58,251 bases of DNA from positions 1 to 58,251 of the forward strand of contig DASXUJ010000109.1 of NCBI GenBank assembly GCA_036504895.1, given 5' to 3'. Of the stretch, positions 24,995 to 34,002 are shown one piece after another (position 1 is the stretch's first letter; every line of letters starts with the position of its first letter). A program made the position numbers and the translations under genes. The DNA is from Syntrophorhabdaceae bacterium (lineage in GTDB: Bacteria > Desulfobacterota > Syntrophorhabdia > Syntrophorhabdales > Syntrophorhabdaceae). Under the pieces are notes generated by a model. That model ran no database searches and was not told where the DNA came from. It was given only the letters and a program-made list of their open reading frames with translations.

Positions 24995-26317
24995 ATGCGA
25001 TTTTACATTGAGTCCTTCGGTTGCCAGATGAACGACCACGATATGGAAAAAATGGCCGCCCTTCTGGGGGAAGAAGGCTATGAACAGGCTACGGGACTCC
25101 ACGATGCGGACGTGGTGATCGTGAACACCTGTGCGGTACGCGAAAAAGCGGAACAGAAGTTTTACAGCTTCATGGGCAGATTGCGGCTGGTGAAGAAGAG
25201 ACGGAAACTTCTTCTCGGCGTCACGGGATGCATCGCCCAGCTTGAAAAAGAGGGCATCACGGAGCGCCTGCCCTTCATCGACTTTTCCCTCGGCCCCTCG
25301 AGTATCCATAAGGTGGCCGAAGCCATTGATGAGGCCCGGAAGAAAAGGCCCTTTTTCGAATTCTCCGACAACGGATGCGCTGCTCCCCTTTTTATACGGC
25401 CTGCCCGCGCAAAAGAGGAGTTAAAGTCATATATTACCATCATGAAAGGGTGCAATAATTTCTGCAGCTATTGCGTGGTCCCCTACGTACGGGGCCGGGA
25501 GACAAGCAGGCCGAGCGCGGATATCGTCGAAGAGGCGAAGGTGCTCGCCGGGCAGGGCGTCAAGGAGATCACCCTTCTCGGCCAAAACGTAAATTCATAC
25601 AACAGAGGCTCGACAGATCTCTCCTTTCCCTCTCTTCTGCGATCGATCAACAGGGTCGACGGCCTCGAAAGGATCAGGTTTATCACGTCCCATCCGAAAG
25701 ACCTCTCTCACGAGCTTATCGACTCTTTTGGAAAGCTGGAAAAACTCTGCGAGCATATCCATCTCCCTTTCCAGTCAGGCTCCGACAAAATATTGGGCCT
25801 CATGAACCGCGGCTACACGGTATCCGATTATATGGATAAGGTGAGGCGCATCAGGGAGCAATGTCCGGGTATATCCCTCACCGCCGATTGCATCGTCGGT
25901 TTTCCGGGAGAAGATGACGAGGCTTTCGCGTCCACCATGGATATGGTGAAGGAGATCGGATTTGACGGGATATTTTCCTTCGTCTATTCGCCGCGAAAAT
26001 TTACCGCCGCGTCGGCTCTCCCTGATGTAGTGCCGAGACAGACCGCCCTCGAAAGGCTCACGGCCTTGCAAAGTCTGCAAAAGGCGATTACCGTTGCCGC
26101 GAACCGGAGCATGGAAGGCAGCTCCGTCGAAGTATTGGTGGAGGATATGAGCAAGAACTCCGACGAAGAGCTGATGGGGAGAACGAGAACAAATAAGATA
26201 GTCAATTTCAGAGGCGGCAGGGAAATGATCGGAACCCTTGTCACGGTGAATGTCGTAAAGGGCTATGCAAATTCCCTGAAAGGCGAAAAAGTAGAAATTG
26301 AAGGAGGTGCCGGATGA
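24995..26317 (+). CDS. miaB: tRNA methylthiotransferase MiaB
   Basis: 440 residues from ATG 24995 (GGGAAAG upstream); an in-frame GTG at 24947 lies inside the hairpin and was rejected. The N-terminal cluster cysteines are in 'SFGCQMND' and 'VNTCAVREKAE', the radical-SAM motif C-x3-C-x2-C is in 'GCNNFCSYCVVPYVRGRE', and a C-terminal TRAM domain ends in 'GYANSLKGEKVEI'. It adds the 2-methylthio group to i6A37 of tRNAs reading UNN codons. It overlaps the next gene by four bases. Confidence 0.95.
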   Translation: MRFYIESFGCQMNDHDMEKMAALLGEEGYEQATGLHDADVVIVNTCAVREKAEQKFYSFMGRLRLVKKRRKLLLGVTGCIAQLEKEGITERLPFIDFSLGPSSIHKVAEAIDEARKKRPFFEFSDNGCAAPLFIRPARAKEELKSYITIMKGCNNFCSYCVVPYVRGRETSRPSADIVEEAKVLAGQGVKEITLLGQNVNSYNRGSTDLSFPSLLRSINRVDGLERIRFITSHPKDLSHELIDSFGKLEKLCEHIHLPFQSGSDKILGLMNRGYTVSDYMDKVRRIREQCPGISLTADCIVGFPGEDDEAFASTMDMVKEIGFDGIFSFVYSPRKFTAASALPDVVPRQTALERLTALQSLQKAITVAANRSMEGSSVEVLVEDMSKNSDEELMGRTRTNKIVNFRGGREMIGTLVTVNVVKGYANSLKGEKVEIEGGAG

Positions 26318-26811
26318 TGAAGGAGATGAGAGTTGCGGGTATTACCGTGGATCCTTTCACCAATACACCCATCGTGATCCTCAAGGATCTCGATGACAAC
26401 GAAGCCCTGCCTATTTGGATAGGCCTTCTTGAAGCGTCGAGCATCGCGACCGCCATCGAGCACATTCAGACCCCGCGGCCCATGACCCACGACCTTCTCA
26501 AGAATCTTCTCGACAAATTGAAGGCGGAGGTAGTCAAGATAGAGGTGAACGACCTGAAGGAGAATACCTTTTACGCGGTGCTCCATGTCAAGGCTGAGGG
26601 AGAAAAATTCACAATGGACTCCCGGCCGAGTGACGCCATCGCAATCGCCCTGAGGACGGGGGCGCCGATCTTTGTCGAAGAGAGCGTAATAAAGAGGGCG
26701 GCTAAAGTGGAGTTTACCCAAAAAGGCGACAAGGTGGTGACGGATACGACGGAATGGGAGGATCTCCTCGAAGGGCTCTCCCAGGATGATTTCGGCAAAT
26801 ATAAGATGTAG
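26314..26811 (+). CDS. Bifunctional nuclease-family (DUF151) protein
   Basis: 165 residues. 'VDPFTNTPIVILKDLDDNEALPIWIGLLEASSIATAIE' at the start and 'SRPSDAIAIALRTGAPIFVEESV' in the centre are the conserved DUF151 blocks. Plant and bacterial relatives have been described as bifunctional nucleases acting on DNA and RNA; the cellular role here is unknown. Cytosolic. An ATGA overlap with miaB and a 2-base gap to the PHP gene indicate tight co-translation. Confidence 0.92.
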   Translation: MMKEMRVAGITVDPFTNTPIVILKDLDDNEALPIWIGLLEASSIATAIEHIQTPRPMTHDLLKNLLDKLKAEVVKIEVNDLKENTFYAVLHVKAEGEKFTMDSRPSDAIAIALRTGAPIFVEESVIKRAAKVEFTQKGDKVVTDTTEWEDLLEGLSQDDFGKYKM

Positions 26812-26813
26812 CC

Positions 26814-27473
26814 ATGATAGACCTCCATACCCACTCACTGCTGAGCGACGGCGAGCTTCTGCCTTCGGAACTTATAAGGAGGGCGAAGGTCAAGGGATAT
26901 CGGATGATCGGCATCTCCGATCACGTGGACATCTCGAATATCGAGAAGGTCGTGGCCTCGGTCCTGAAATTGACCGAGAAAATAGAAGGATATGACGACA
27001 TCACTGTCCTGCCCGGGGTCGAGATTACCCACGTGCCGAGAAAACTGGTAAAAGAGACTATAGCTTTTGCGAGGAGACTTGGTATATTCTACGTAGTAGT
27101 CCACGGGGAGACCATCGCGGAGCCGGTGGAGGAAGGAACGAACCGGGAGGCCATCGAAGGCGGCGCGGACATACTTGCCCATCCGGGGATCATCTCCGAA
27201 GAAGAGGTGGCCCTCGCGAGGCAGCAGAACGTCCTTCTCGAAATAAGCGGGAGGAAAGGCCATTCCCTTTCGAACGGTCACGTGGCCAAGCTCGCGAAAA
27301 AGATAGGGGCAAGGCTTATTTTCAATACCGATACCCATAGCCCGTCCGATCTGGTAAGCGAGGAACAGGCACGGAGGGTCGTGATGGGCGCGGGGCTTTC
27401 AGCGGATGATTTTTACGACATGCAGGCGAATGCAGTCGAACTGGTAAAAAGGGCGATCGGGAAAAAGGCATGA
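26814..27473 (+). CDS. PHP-domain phosphoesterase
   Basis: 219 residues. The N-terminal 'IDLHTHSLLSDGELLPSELI' and the C-terminal 'NTDTHSPSDLV' with 'VVVHGE' and 'ILAHPG' are the metal-ligand histidines and aspartates of PHP enzymes. Close relatives are annotated as histidinol-phosphate phosphatases, and the next gene is hisC, which uses the preceding step's product. A role in histidine synthesis is therefore attractive but unproven; other PHP enzymes act on nucleic-acid phosphates. Overlaps hisC by four bases. Confidence 0.88.
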   Translation: MIDLHTHSLLSDGELLPSELIRRAKVKGYRMIGISDHVDISNIEKVVASVLKLTEKIEGYDDITVLPGVEITHVPRKLVKETIAFARRLGIFYVVVHGETIAEPVEEGTNREAIEGGADILAHPGIISEEEVALARQQNVLLEISGRKGHSLSNGHVAKLAKKIGARLIFNTDTHSPSDLVSEEQARRVVMGAGLSADDFYDMQANAVELVKRAIGKKA

Positions 27474-28546
27474 CTCTTACTGTTGATGAACGGATAAAAC
27501 AAATCCCCCATTATCCGGGGGCTATGATGTACGGGATTGAAGAAGGATGGACCAGACTCGCATCGAACGAGAACCCGCTGCCTCCTTCGGAGGCGGTGCT
27601 TTCTCACATTATGGATGCCCTCTTCGACCTCAACCGTTACCCCGGGGGCGAGGGTGAGTTAAAAAGCGCCCTGGGGGGACTCTACGGACTCGCTCCCGAT
27701 CATTTCGTGCTGGGCGACGGCTCGGATGAGCTGATCGAGATGGTGTTGAGGGCCATGAAACATGGGGAGAAAAACGGGGTGATCGTATCGGAGCCCTCCT
27801 TTCCCTTCTATGCCATTGCCGCAGCCATATATGACTACGAAGTCAAGAAGGTGCCTGTCGTGGATATGAGAGTAGATCTTGCCTCTATCCGGCAGGCGGT
27901 TGACCGGAATACGCGGGTCATATTTCTCAACAATCCCCTGAACCCCACGGGCACCGTCTTCGACGACGAGTCGTGTCGTGCCTTTCTTCGCGACCTGCCG
28001 CCCGAAGTGCTGGTGGTCCTTGACGAGGCATATGCGGAGTTTTCGGAGAGCCCCCAATTCCCCCGGGCCTTCTCCTACGTAGATGATCACCCCGTCCTCG
28101 TGCTCAGGACCTTCTCGAAGGCCTATGCCCTCGCCGGTCTGCGGATCGGCTACGGCGTGGGAGAAGCATCACTCATCTCCTACCTGGAACGGACCAGGCA
28201 GCCCTTCAGCGTGAATGTGCTCGCCCTCATCGGCGCCCACGCGGCCCTGATCGATACAGGGTACCTTCAAAAAGTCCTGGCGAACAACCGAAAGGGAAAA
28301 GACTTTCTCTATTCTTCCTTAAAAAGCCTTTCTCTCGAATATGTACCCACGGAGGCAAACTTTATTCTCTTCAGGTTCGGCAATCAGGCGGAGGCCGCCG
28401 TAAAGAGACTTTTTGAAGAGAAGATCCTCGTCCGTTGGATGGGTGCGTACAAACTTCCCGATTATATAAGGGTTTCCGTAGGCAGACCCGACGAGAACAT
28501 ACGGTTCATCGAAGCGTTGAGCCGGGTGAGGGATACACTCAGGTAG
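27470..28546 (+). CDS. hisC: Histidinol-phosphate aminotransferase
   Basis: 358 residues, class I/II PLP-dependent fold. 'LASNENPLPPSEAV' and 'DGSDELIEM' in the N-terminal part, 'NNPLNPTGT', 'LDEAYAEF' and the PLP lysine in 'RTFSKAYALAGLRIGY' match HisC. It makes L-histidinol phosphate from imidazole-acetol phosphate; some HisC proteins also serve phenylalanine and tyrosine synthesis. The stop is followed by a 92-base gap before cmk-ispH. No other his genes lie in the window. Confidence 0.93.
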   Translation: MTLTVDERIKQIPHYPGAMMYGIEEGWTRLASNENPLPPSEAVLSHIMDALFDLNRYPGGEGELKSALGGLYGLAPDHFVLGDGSDELIEMVLRAMKHGEKNGVIVSEPSFPFYAIAAAIYDYEVKKVPVVDMRVDLASIRQAVDRNTRVIFLNNPLNPTGTVFDDESCRAFLRDLPPEVLVVLDEAYAEFSESPQFPRAFSYVDDHPVLVLRTFSKAYALAGLRIGYGVGEASLISYLERTRQPFSVNVLALIGAHAALIDTGYLQKVLANNRKGKDFLYSSLKSLSLEYVPTEANFILFRFGNQAEAAVKRLFEEKILVRWMGAYKLPDYIRVSVGRPDENIRFIEALSRVRDTLR

Positions 28547-28638
28547 GCAGGAGGAGCAGGGGCGAACCCGTGCGTCGAACCATGGGCGCCCATTCAATCC
28601 CTATCCGCTATCTCCCCCGTTCTCGTGGAGGTATCCTT

Positions 28639-30183
28639 ATGGGGCAGGGAAACGATCCTTGGGAGAACCATATGAAGAACGATCTTATCATTACCATAGA
28701 CGGACCGAGCGGTGCGGGAAAGAGCACGGTGGCCAGGATGCTTGCAAGGGCGCTGGGCTACACCTATATCGATACGGGAGCGATGTACCGGGGAGTGGCG
28801 CTCGCCTATGTGAAAGCCGGCAAGCCCAGGGATATGGCTCGATTTATCGGAGAAGTCTCTTTGGAATTTGAGTTTGTCAACGGAACAAAGGTAACCCTGG
28901 AGAGAAAGGACATCACCCCTGAAATCAGGACTCCCGAGATATCCCTGCTCGCTTCGAAGCTCTCTCAAAATAAAGAAGTGAGAGAATATCTATGGGGCAT
29001 CCAGCGGGAGATGGGGAAGAGAGGCGGGATCGTCCTCGAGGGGCGGGACACGGGAAGCGTGGTTTTCCCCGATGCCCATATTAAATTTTTCCTGGACGCA
29101 AAGCCGGAGGAACGGGCGAAACGCAGACACATGGAGCTTTCCGCAAAAGGACCGGCACCGGACTTTGCGGTTGTCCTGGCGGAAATGGTCGAGAGAGACC
29201 GAAGCGACTCCGAGCGCGATCTTGCCCCTCTTATAGTACCTGAAGGTGCGGTAAGAATCGACACTACGGGTATAGATGCCCGGGGGGTGGTCGATCTCAT
29301 GGTCCGCCGCGTGGTTTCCGGAGACGACAAGCCTATGGAGATCATAAAAACCGCCCACGCAGGGTTCTGCTTCGGGGTAAAACGGGCAATCAACATGGTG
29401 CTTCGGGAGCGCGAAAAGACCGGGGAGCCCATCTATACCATAGGTCCCATCATTCATAACCCCCAGATGGTAAGGATGCTCCAGGAAAAAGGCATCTCTC
29501 CGGTGGACGACGTGACCCGGATAAAGGACGGCATAGTCGTCTTCCGCACCCACGGGATAAAGAAGGAAGAGAAGGCATATATCAGGGAGAAAAACCTGAG
29601 GGTCATAGACGCTACGTGCCCCTTTGTGAAGCGGGTGCGCAACCACGCTCTCGGTCTCGAGAAAGAGGGCTATACTGTCGTAATCGTTGGGGATGAAAAG
29701 CATCCGGAAGTGAAAAGTGTATTGAGTTATTTACGTAATGGTGGTATTGTATTGCAAAAATCGGCACCTGTTCGCGCAAAAAAGATCGGGGTCGTGAGCC
29801 AAACCACCCTTGACACCGATACTTTTACCGGCGTGGCGAGGGGACTCATGGAAGGGGCCCAGGAAATAAGAATTTACAACACGATCTGCGAGAGCACACA
29901 GGTCAGGCAAAAGGAGGCCGCGGCGCTCTCCTCCACGGTCGATGTGATGCTGATCGTGGGCGGCAAGAACAGTTCAAACACGACAAAACTTTATACCATA
30001 GTAAAGAAGATACAGCCCGGTTCTTACCACATCGAAACCGAAGAAGACCTGAGGCCCGAGTGGTTTACCGGCGCGAAGAGAGTAGGGATAACGGGGGGAG
30101 CATCAACCCCCGATCTTATTATAGATTTGGTGGAGAGGCGCGTAAATTCATTTAGGGGGTCGTCAAATGGTAGAGACTGTTGA
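28639..30183 (+). CDS. cmk-ispH: Cytidylate kinase-IspH fusion
   Basis: One 514-residue frame with two enzymes. Residues about 12-225 are CMP kinase (P-loop 'TIDGPSGAGKSTVARM', 'YIDTGAMYRG', 'GRDTGSVVFPDA'). From about residue 233 it is 4-hydroxy-3-methylbut-2-enyl diphosphate reductase with all three [4Fe-4S] cysteines in 'AGFCFGVKRA', 'DATCPFVK' and 'NTICEST', and 'FRTHGIK'. So nucleotide salvage and the last isoprenoid (MEP) step share one chain. ATG 28639 has GGAGGT at ideal spacing; ATG 28672 (GGGAG upstream) is an alternative that removes 11 residues. It overlaps rpsA by 17 bases. Confidence 0.94.
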   Translation: MGQGNDPWENHMKNDLIITIDGPSGAGKSTVARMLARALGYTYIDTGAMYRGVALAYVKAGKPRDMARFIGEVSLEFEFVNGTKVTLERKDITPEIRTPEISLLASKLSQNKEVREYLWGIQREMGKRGGIVLEGRDTGSVVFPDAHIKFFLDAKPEERAKRRHMELSAKGPAPDFAVVLAEMVERDRSDSERDLAPLIVPEGAVRIDTTGIDARGVVDLMVRRVVSGDDKPMEIIKTAHAGFCFGVKRAINMVLREREKTGEPIYTIGPIIHNPQMVRMLQEKGISPVDDVTRIKDGIVVFRTHGIKKEEKAYIREKNLRVIDATCPFVKRVRNHALGLEKEGYTVVIVGDEKHPEVKSVLSYLRNGGIVLQKSAPVRAKKIGVVSQTTLDTDTFTGVARGLMEGAQEIRIYNTICESTQVRQKEAAALSSTVDVMLIVGGKNSSNTTKLYTIVKKIQPGSYHIETEEDLRPEWFTGAKRVGITGGASTPDLIIDLVERRVNSFRGSSNGRDC

Positions 30184-31882
30184 TACATCAGCACAAAAAG
30201 AAAACACCGTAGAAGAGATGAAGGAGCTCTACGAGACTTCCCTTAGGAGTCTGCAAGACGGTAACATCCTGAAAGGAAAAATCATTGATATAAATGGCGA
30301 TGCAGTCATCGTTGACGTGGGGCTCAAATCGGAAGGCAAGGTCTCTCTTTCCGAATTCGGCGGCAAACCTGGTGAGCCCGAGATACAAGTCGGGGATGAG
30401 GTCGAGGTCATGGTAGTGGGCAGGGAAAGGGAGTTCGGTCTCCTTCTCCTGTCAAAGCAAAAGGTGGACGGCATCAGGGTCTGGACCAACCTCGATAAGG
30501 CCGTTGAAGACGGCTCCGCCGTGGAGGGAGACATCATATCCGAGGTCAAAAGCGGATTCATGGTGGACCTTGGAGGAGTCCATGCATTCCTGCCTATCTC
30601 TCAAGTCGATGTCAAGCCCGTAAAGAACCCCGCCTCTTTCATAGGAAGACGGCTCAAATTCAAAGTCCTGAAGGTAAACAAACGAAAGGGCAATGTCATC
30701 GTCTCCCGAAGAATCCTCATGGAAGAGGAGAGGGAGAAGAAGAAACAGGAATTCTGGAAGAACATCAAAGACGGCCAGATCGTCTATGGGTTCGTCAGAA
30801 ATATCACCGACTATGGGGCCTTTGTAGATTTAGGCGGAGTAGACGGACTTCTTTACCTCAATGACATTACCTGGGGAAGAATCACCCATCCAAAGGAATA
30901 TCTGAGGGTAGGCGACGAGGTCAAAGTAAAGGTCCTCGCCATCGATTATGAAAAAGAAAGAATATCGGTGGGCATAAAGCAGCTCAAGGCAGACCCCTGG
31001 CTCAAGATAGAGGAAAAGTACCCTGAGGAGACAAAGGTAAAGGGCAAGGTGGTAGGAATCGTCGATTACGGCGTCTTTGTGGAGCTCGAGCAGGGCGTGG
31101 AAGGACTCCTTCATGTGAGCGAGATGAGCTGGGACAGGAAATTGAAGAACCCCGGTAAACTGGTGAATAAGGGAGATTGGGTGGATGTGGTGGTCCTCGG
31201 GTTCGATAAGGAAAAAAAGAGGATCTCACTCGGAATGAAACAACTATTGCCCGACCCGTGGGAGGAGCTGGCATCGGAATACCCGCCCGGCTCGATCGCA
31301 AAGGGGAAGGTGAAGAATTTCACCGAATTCGGCATGTTCGTGGGCATAGGGAACGGCATCGACGGACTGATCCATGTGTCCGAAATCTCCTGGTCACGGC
31401 GGAAGAAAGTGGTATCGGAAACCTATAAGAAGGGTATGCCGGTAGAAGCCCTTGTTCTCAATGTCGACAAAGAAGCCAAGAAGTTCTCCCTCAGCATCAA
31501 GCGTCTCAAAGACGATCCCTGGAAAGGACTCGTCTCCAGGTATCACTCCGGGGATGTGGTCGAGGGGTTCGTGACGAGTATTACCGATTTCGGCATATTC
31601 GTGGAGATCGAAGAGGGAGTGGAGGGGCTCATACACCTCTCGGAAATAGAGGATCTCCAGGGAAAAAATGTAGCCGACCTCTTCAAGCTCGATGATCCCG
31701 TGACTGCGGCTATATTAAGCATCGACGAGAAGAACAAGAGAATCGGCCTCTCCATCAAAGCACTGAGGAGGCCCGAAGATAACAAACCCGCAGAGACATC
31801 TTACACCAGGGACGAATCTGCTTTTTCGACTCTCGGCGACGCCTTTGAAAGGGCTATGAACCGGGAGAATCACGACAATTAG
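30167..31882 (+). CDS. rpsA: 30S ribosomal protein S1
   Basis: 571 residues with six S1 RNA-binding repeats in the bacterial order. The repeats show the typical 'GxVxxIxDYGxFVxL..GVxGLLHxSEM' pattern, for instance 'VVGIVDYGVFVELEQGVEG'. It binds mRNA leaders on the 30S subunit and aids initiation. The gene starts inside the 3' end of cmk-ispH, with an AGGGGG ribosome site. In Firmicutes ispH is often fused to S1; here ispH is fused to cmk and S1 is separate but overlapping. Confidence 0.96.
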   Translation: MVETVDTSAQKENTVEEMKELYETSLRSLQDGNILKGKIIDINGDAVIVDVGLKSEGKVSLSEFGGKPGEPEIQVGDEVEVMVVGREREFGLLLLSKQKVDGIRVWTNLDKAVEDGSAVEGDIISEVKSGFMVDLGGVHAFLPISQVDVKPVKNPASFIGRRLKFKVLKVNKRKGNVIVSRRILMEEEREKKKQEFWKNIKDGQIVYGFVRNITDYGAFVDLGGVDGLLYLNDITWGRITHPKEYLRVGDEVKVKVLAIDYEKERISVGIKQLKADPWLKIEEKYPEETKVKGKVVGIVDYGVFVELEQGVEGLLHVSEMSWDRKLKNPGKLVNKGDWVDVVVLGFDKEKKRISLGMKQLLPDPWEELASEYPPGSIAKGKVKNFTEFGMFVGIGNGIDGLIHVSEISWSRRKKVVSETYKKGMPVEALVLNVDKEAKKFSLSIKRLKDDPWKGLVSRYHSGDVVEGFVTSITDFGIFVEIEEGVEGLIHLSEIEDLQGKNVADLFKLDDPVTAAILSIDEKNKRIGLSIKALRRPEDNKPAETSYTRDESAFSTLGDAFERAMNRENHDN

Positions 31883-31901
31883 GCGCGGTGGGGGTGATTT
31901 T

Positions 31902-32078
31902 ATGTCCGTAAGTAAAGAGTTGCTCGACATACTCTGTTGTCCGAAATGCAAAGGCGACATTCGGCTCAATGAATCGAAGGACGGCCTCGTCTGCGATTCA
32001 TGCAAGCTCATGTATCCCATTAAAGATGATATACCCGTCATGCTTGTAGACGAGGCGAAGCCTATTGATACAAAGTAG
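31902..32078 (+). CDS. Trm112-like zinc-ribbon small protein
   Basis: 58 residues: ATG 31902 to TAG 32076-32078. The pattern 'LLDILCCPKCKGDIRL' then 'LVCDSCKLMYPIKDDIPVML' is the Trm112/YcaR family with four zinc-type cysteines (C13, C16, C31, C34). Eukaryotic and archaeal Trm112 activates methyltransferases; in bacteria YcaR is often next to lipid A genes such as lpxK/kdsB, and here the next gene is an LpxL-like acyltransferase. A GGTGGGGG ribosome site precedes it. Confidence 0.9.
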   Translation: MSVSKELLDILCCPKCKGDIRLNESKDGLVCDSCKLMYPIKDDIPVMLVDEAKPIDTK

Positions 32079-32084
32079 CTTCAT

Positions 32085-32966
32085 GTGATTGTAGATCCTT
32101 TTCTTATCATTGCCGTCAAATCCTTTCAGCAGGCTCTCCGCTTCCTGCCTGAAAAGATTCAGCGGTCCATCGGCGCCGCTTTCGGACGGGGAGCATATCT
32201 TGCGCTGCGCGAGAGACGACGGGTCGCGGTTTCCAATCTTCTGGAAGCCCTCCCATCTCTCGGGAAAGCAGGGGCTACAGCCGTCGCCCGCAAATGCCTC
32301 GAAAACCTCGGTATTAATTTCGTGGAATCCATGGTCCTGCCCTTTATACCCCCCAACGACCTCACCCGTCGCTTTACTATCGAGAACAGGCATTATGCGG
32401 ATGATGCCCTGGCTGCCGGTAAAGGTCTGGTGGCGCTCGTGTTTCACTATGCAAATTGGGAGATTATGGGAGTCGCCTCCCGTCTGCTCCACCATGAAAT
32501 AGTCGTTCTGGCCCGGCCTCTGAAGCGGCACCGCCGGATAAACGAATTTCTCAACAGCATGAGGGCAGAGACGGGACTCACTATCATACCGAACGCCAAT
32601 TCCGCGAGGGACGTGATGCGATATCTCAAAGAAGGCAGGATAGTGGCAATCCTGGGAGACCAGCGGGAAAAACGCTCGAAGGCAGTCTACGTCGATTTTT
32701 TCGGCAGGAAAGCGCCCACTTCGAGAGGCATCGCCATGATAGGCATGAAGACCGGCGCTCCGGTAGTTCCCTTTTACTTCAGAAGAGAAGGTTTTCTCCG
32801 GTATACCATCGTCTGCTGTCCACCGCTTCTCATGGAAAGAAAAGGCAATATCGAGGAGCTTGTCGCCCGTAATATGCGGAGAGTAAATGAATGCCTCGAA
32901 TCGATCGTACGGGAGCGTCCTGAGGAATGGTTCTGGGTTCACCGTCGTTGGGCAAGGAAAGGCTGA
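32085..32966 (+). CDS. Lipid A-type acyltransferase (LpxL/HtrB family)
   Basis: 293 residues from GTG 32085. 'FHYANWE' supplies the H-x4-E catalytic motif, then 'VLARPLKRHRRINEFLN', 'ILGDQ' and 'FFGRKAPTSRGIAMIGMKTGAPVVPFYF', and 'WFWVHRRW' at the end, all LpxL/LpxM landmarks. It should transfer a secondary fatty acyl chain to lipid A at the inner membrane. It ends a ten-gene run that includes Trm112-like just upstream; the Kdo-kinase-like gene is convergent downstream. Confidence 0.93.
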   Translation: MIVDPFLIIAVKSFQQALRFLPEKIQRSIGAAFGRGAYLALRERRRVAVSNLLEALPSLGKAGATAVARKCLENLGINFVESMVLPFIPPNDLTRRFTIENRHYADDALAAGKGLVALVFHYANWEIMGVASRLLHHEIVVLARPLKRHRRINEFLNSMRAETGLTIIPNANSARDVMRYLKEGRIVAILGDQREKRSKAVYVDFFGRKAPTSRGIAMIGMKTGAPVVPFYFRREGFLRYTIVCCPPLLMERKGNIEELVARNMRRVNECLESIVRERPEEWFWVHRRWARKG

Positions 32967-33009
32967 AGAGACACACCGGCAAAGGCTTTACCGGTAAACC
33001 GGGAACGCC

Positions 33010-33801
33010 TTACCAGCCATAAAGGAGCCGTTCCACGAGCCATCCCACCCTGCTGAGCAACTTCTTCGAGCCCGCCTTACGCTCCATCTCCGGATAAAGG
33101 TCCCGGCCTGAAATCCTATGATACGCCCTCAAGAACATTGCCCTTTCCTGCTGCGTGAAGGCAGCTGCGCCTTTCTTCTCCATCTTTTCAGCATGCCTGT
33201 TGAGCCTGAAGATCATGCGGATCGTGTCCCTGCCGGTAAATATTCCCCTCCCACATTTATCGAAATCAAGGAAGACCAGCTGACGGTCCCGGGTCACGAG
33301 GACATTATTGAGGTGGAGGTCGGGATGACGGACACCGAGCTTCTCCATCTTATAGAGAAGCTCGGCGAACCTCTTTATGGTCCTCAGCCTCCTCATTTTG
33401 CTTGAAGAGACGAGAAATTGGAGCAGGTCAACGGCCCCTTCCATATAGACGGTCAGGATATAGAGACGCTTCGTGAGAAGCTTCTTCTCCGCGATAACGG
33501 CAAAAGGCACCACCACGGGAAAACCATTGTCTCTCAGGTAACCGGTGATCCCAAGCTCCGAGAGGGCCCTCCGGTCGGAGAAGAATATATCTCTTGTGAC
33601 GGCTCTCAGAAGTCCGCCATGGGTATATTTCCTGCAGGCCAGCATTTGCCCGTTAAGCCGGACGAGCGCTATACCGCCCCTGCCCTTCCCCTCTATGAGC
33701 TCCCCTCTTCCGATACACTGAATCATGGGCAACGGGTCCGCGGGCTCTCCCGCGAAATAGATGAGATAGTGGCCATAAATGAGTGGAGTGAGGAGATTCA
33801 T
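33010..33801 (-). CDS. Kdo kinase/WaaP-type LPS kinase
   Basis: 263 residues of the lipopolysaccharide-kinase group of protein-kinase-like folds. 'GRGGIALVRLNGQMLACRKYTHGGLLR' holds the glycine-rich loop and lysine, 'HPDLHLNNVLV' the catalytic loop and 'VFLDFDKCG' the metal-binding aspartate, as in KdkA/WaaP. It likely phosphorylates Kdo or a heptose in the inner LPS core on the cytosolic side. Together with the LpxL-like gene opposite, it gives evidence for LPS in this organism. Ribosome site weak; start at ATG 33801. Confidence 0.9.
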   Translation of the reverse strand: MNLLTPLIYGHYLIYFAGEPADPLPMIQCIGRGELIEGKGRGGIALVRLNGQMLACRKYTHGGLLRAVTRDIFFSDRRALSELGITGYLRDNGFPVVVPFAVIAEKKLLTKRLYILTVYMEGAVDLLQFLVSSSKMRRLRTIKRFAELLYKMEKLGVRHPDLHLNNVLVTRDRQLVFLDFDKCGRGIFTGRDTIRMIFRLNRHAEKMEKKGAAAFTQQERAMFLRAYHRISGRDLYPEMERKAGSKKLLSRVGWLVERLLYGW

Positions 33802-33853
33802 GGGTGTCGTTTATGAGTTTAAACGATACAAATGCTTTTTTAAACAGTTAAAT

Positions 33854-33921
33854 GGGGCTTGCGTCGCCCCCTCATCCGGCAAAGCCTGATGAGCCTCCCC
33901 CTCTCGCTCGCTGTGCGAGCT
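33854..33921 (-). repeat. Dispersed three-hairpin repeat, copy B
   Basis: Reverse complement of copy A, with the inner stem changed: CTCATCAGGC-TTT-GCCGGATGAG against CTCAGTCGGC-TTC-GCCGACTGAG. Two of the three altered pairs change on both sides so pairing is kept. The flanking GCTCGC/GCGAGC and GGGGC/GCCCC stems are conserved. Confidence 0.8.
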
Positions 33922-33923
33922 AG

Positions 33924-33967
33924 GGGCCGTCGGAAGGATTTTTCTCAATCATTCCTTCCGGCGGCCC
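33924..33967. repeat. Long inverted repeat between repeat copies
   Basis: Arms 33924-33938 (GGGCCGTCGGAAGGA) and 33953-33967 pair over 15 bases with one G-T wobble, 14-base loop containing a T run. It is not part of copy A. It could be an insulating terminator for the leftward kinase gene or part of an extended repeat unit. Confidence 0.65.
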
Positions 33968-34002
33968 GCATGACGGCCTGGAGGGATCAGTTTGTTTTTA
34001 AT

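Noticed and set aside
28639-31882. Three-way Cmk-IspH-S1 fusion
   Set aside because: IspH stops at 30183 and S1 starts in another frame at 30167 with its own ribosome site; they overlap but are separate.
32975-32995. Inverted repeat ACCGG...CCGGT as terminator between the convergent acyltransferase and kinase genes
   Set aside because: The inner stem would need an impossibly small loop and there is no T tract; at most a weak hairpin.
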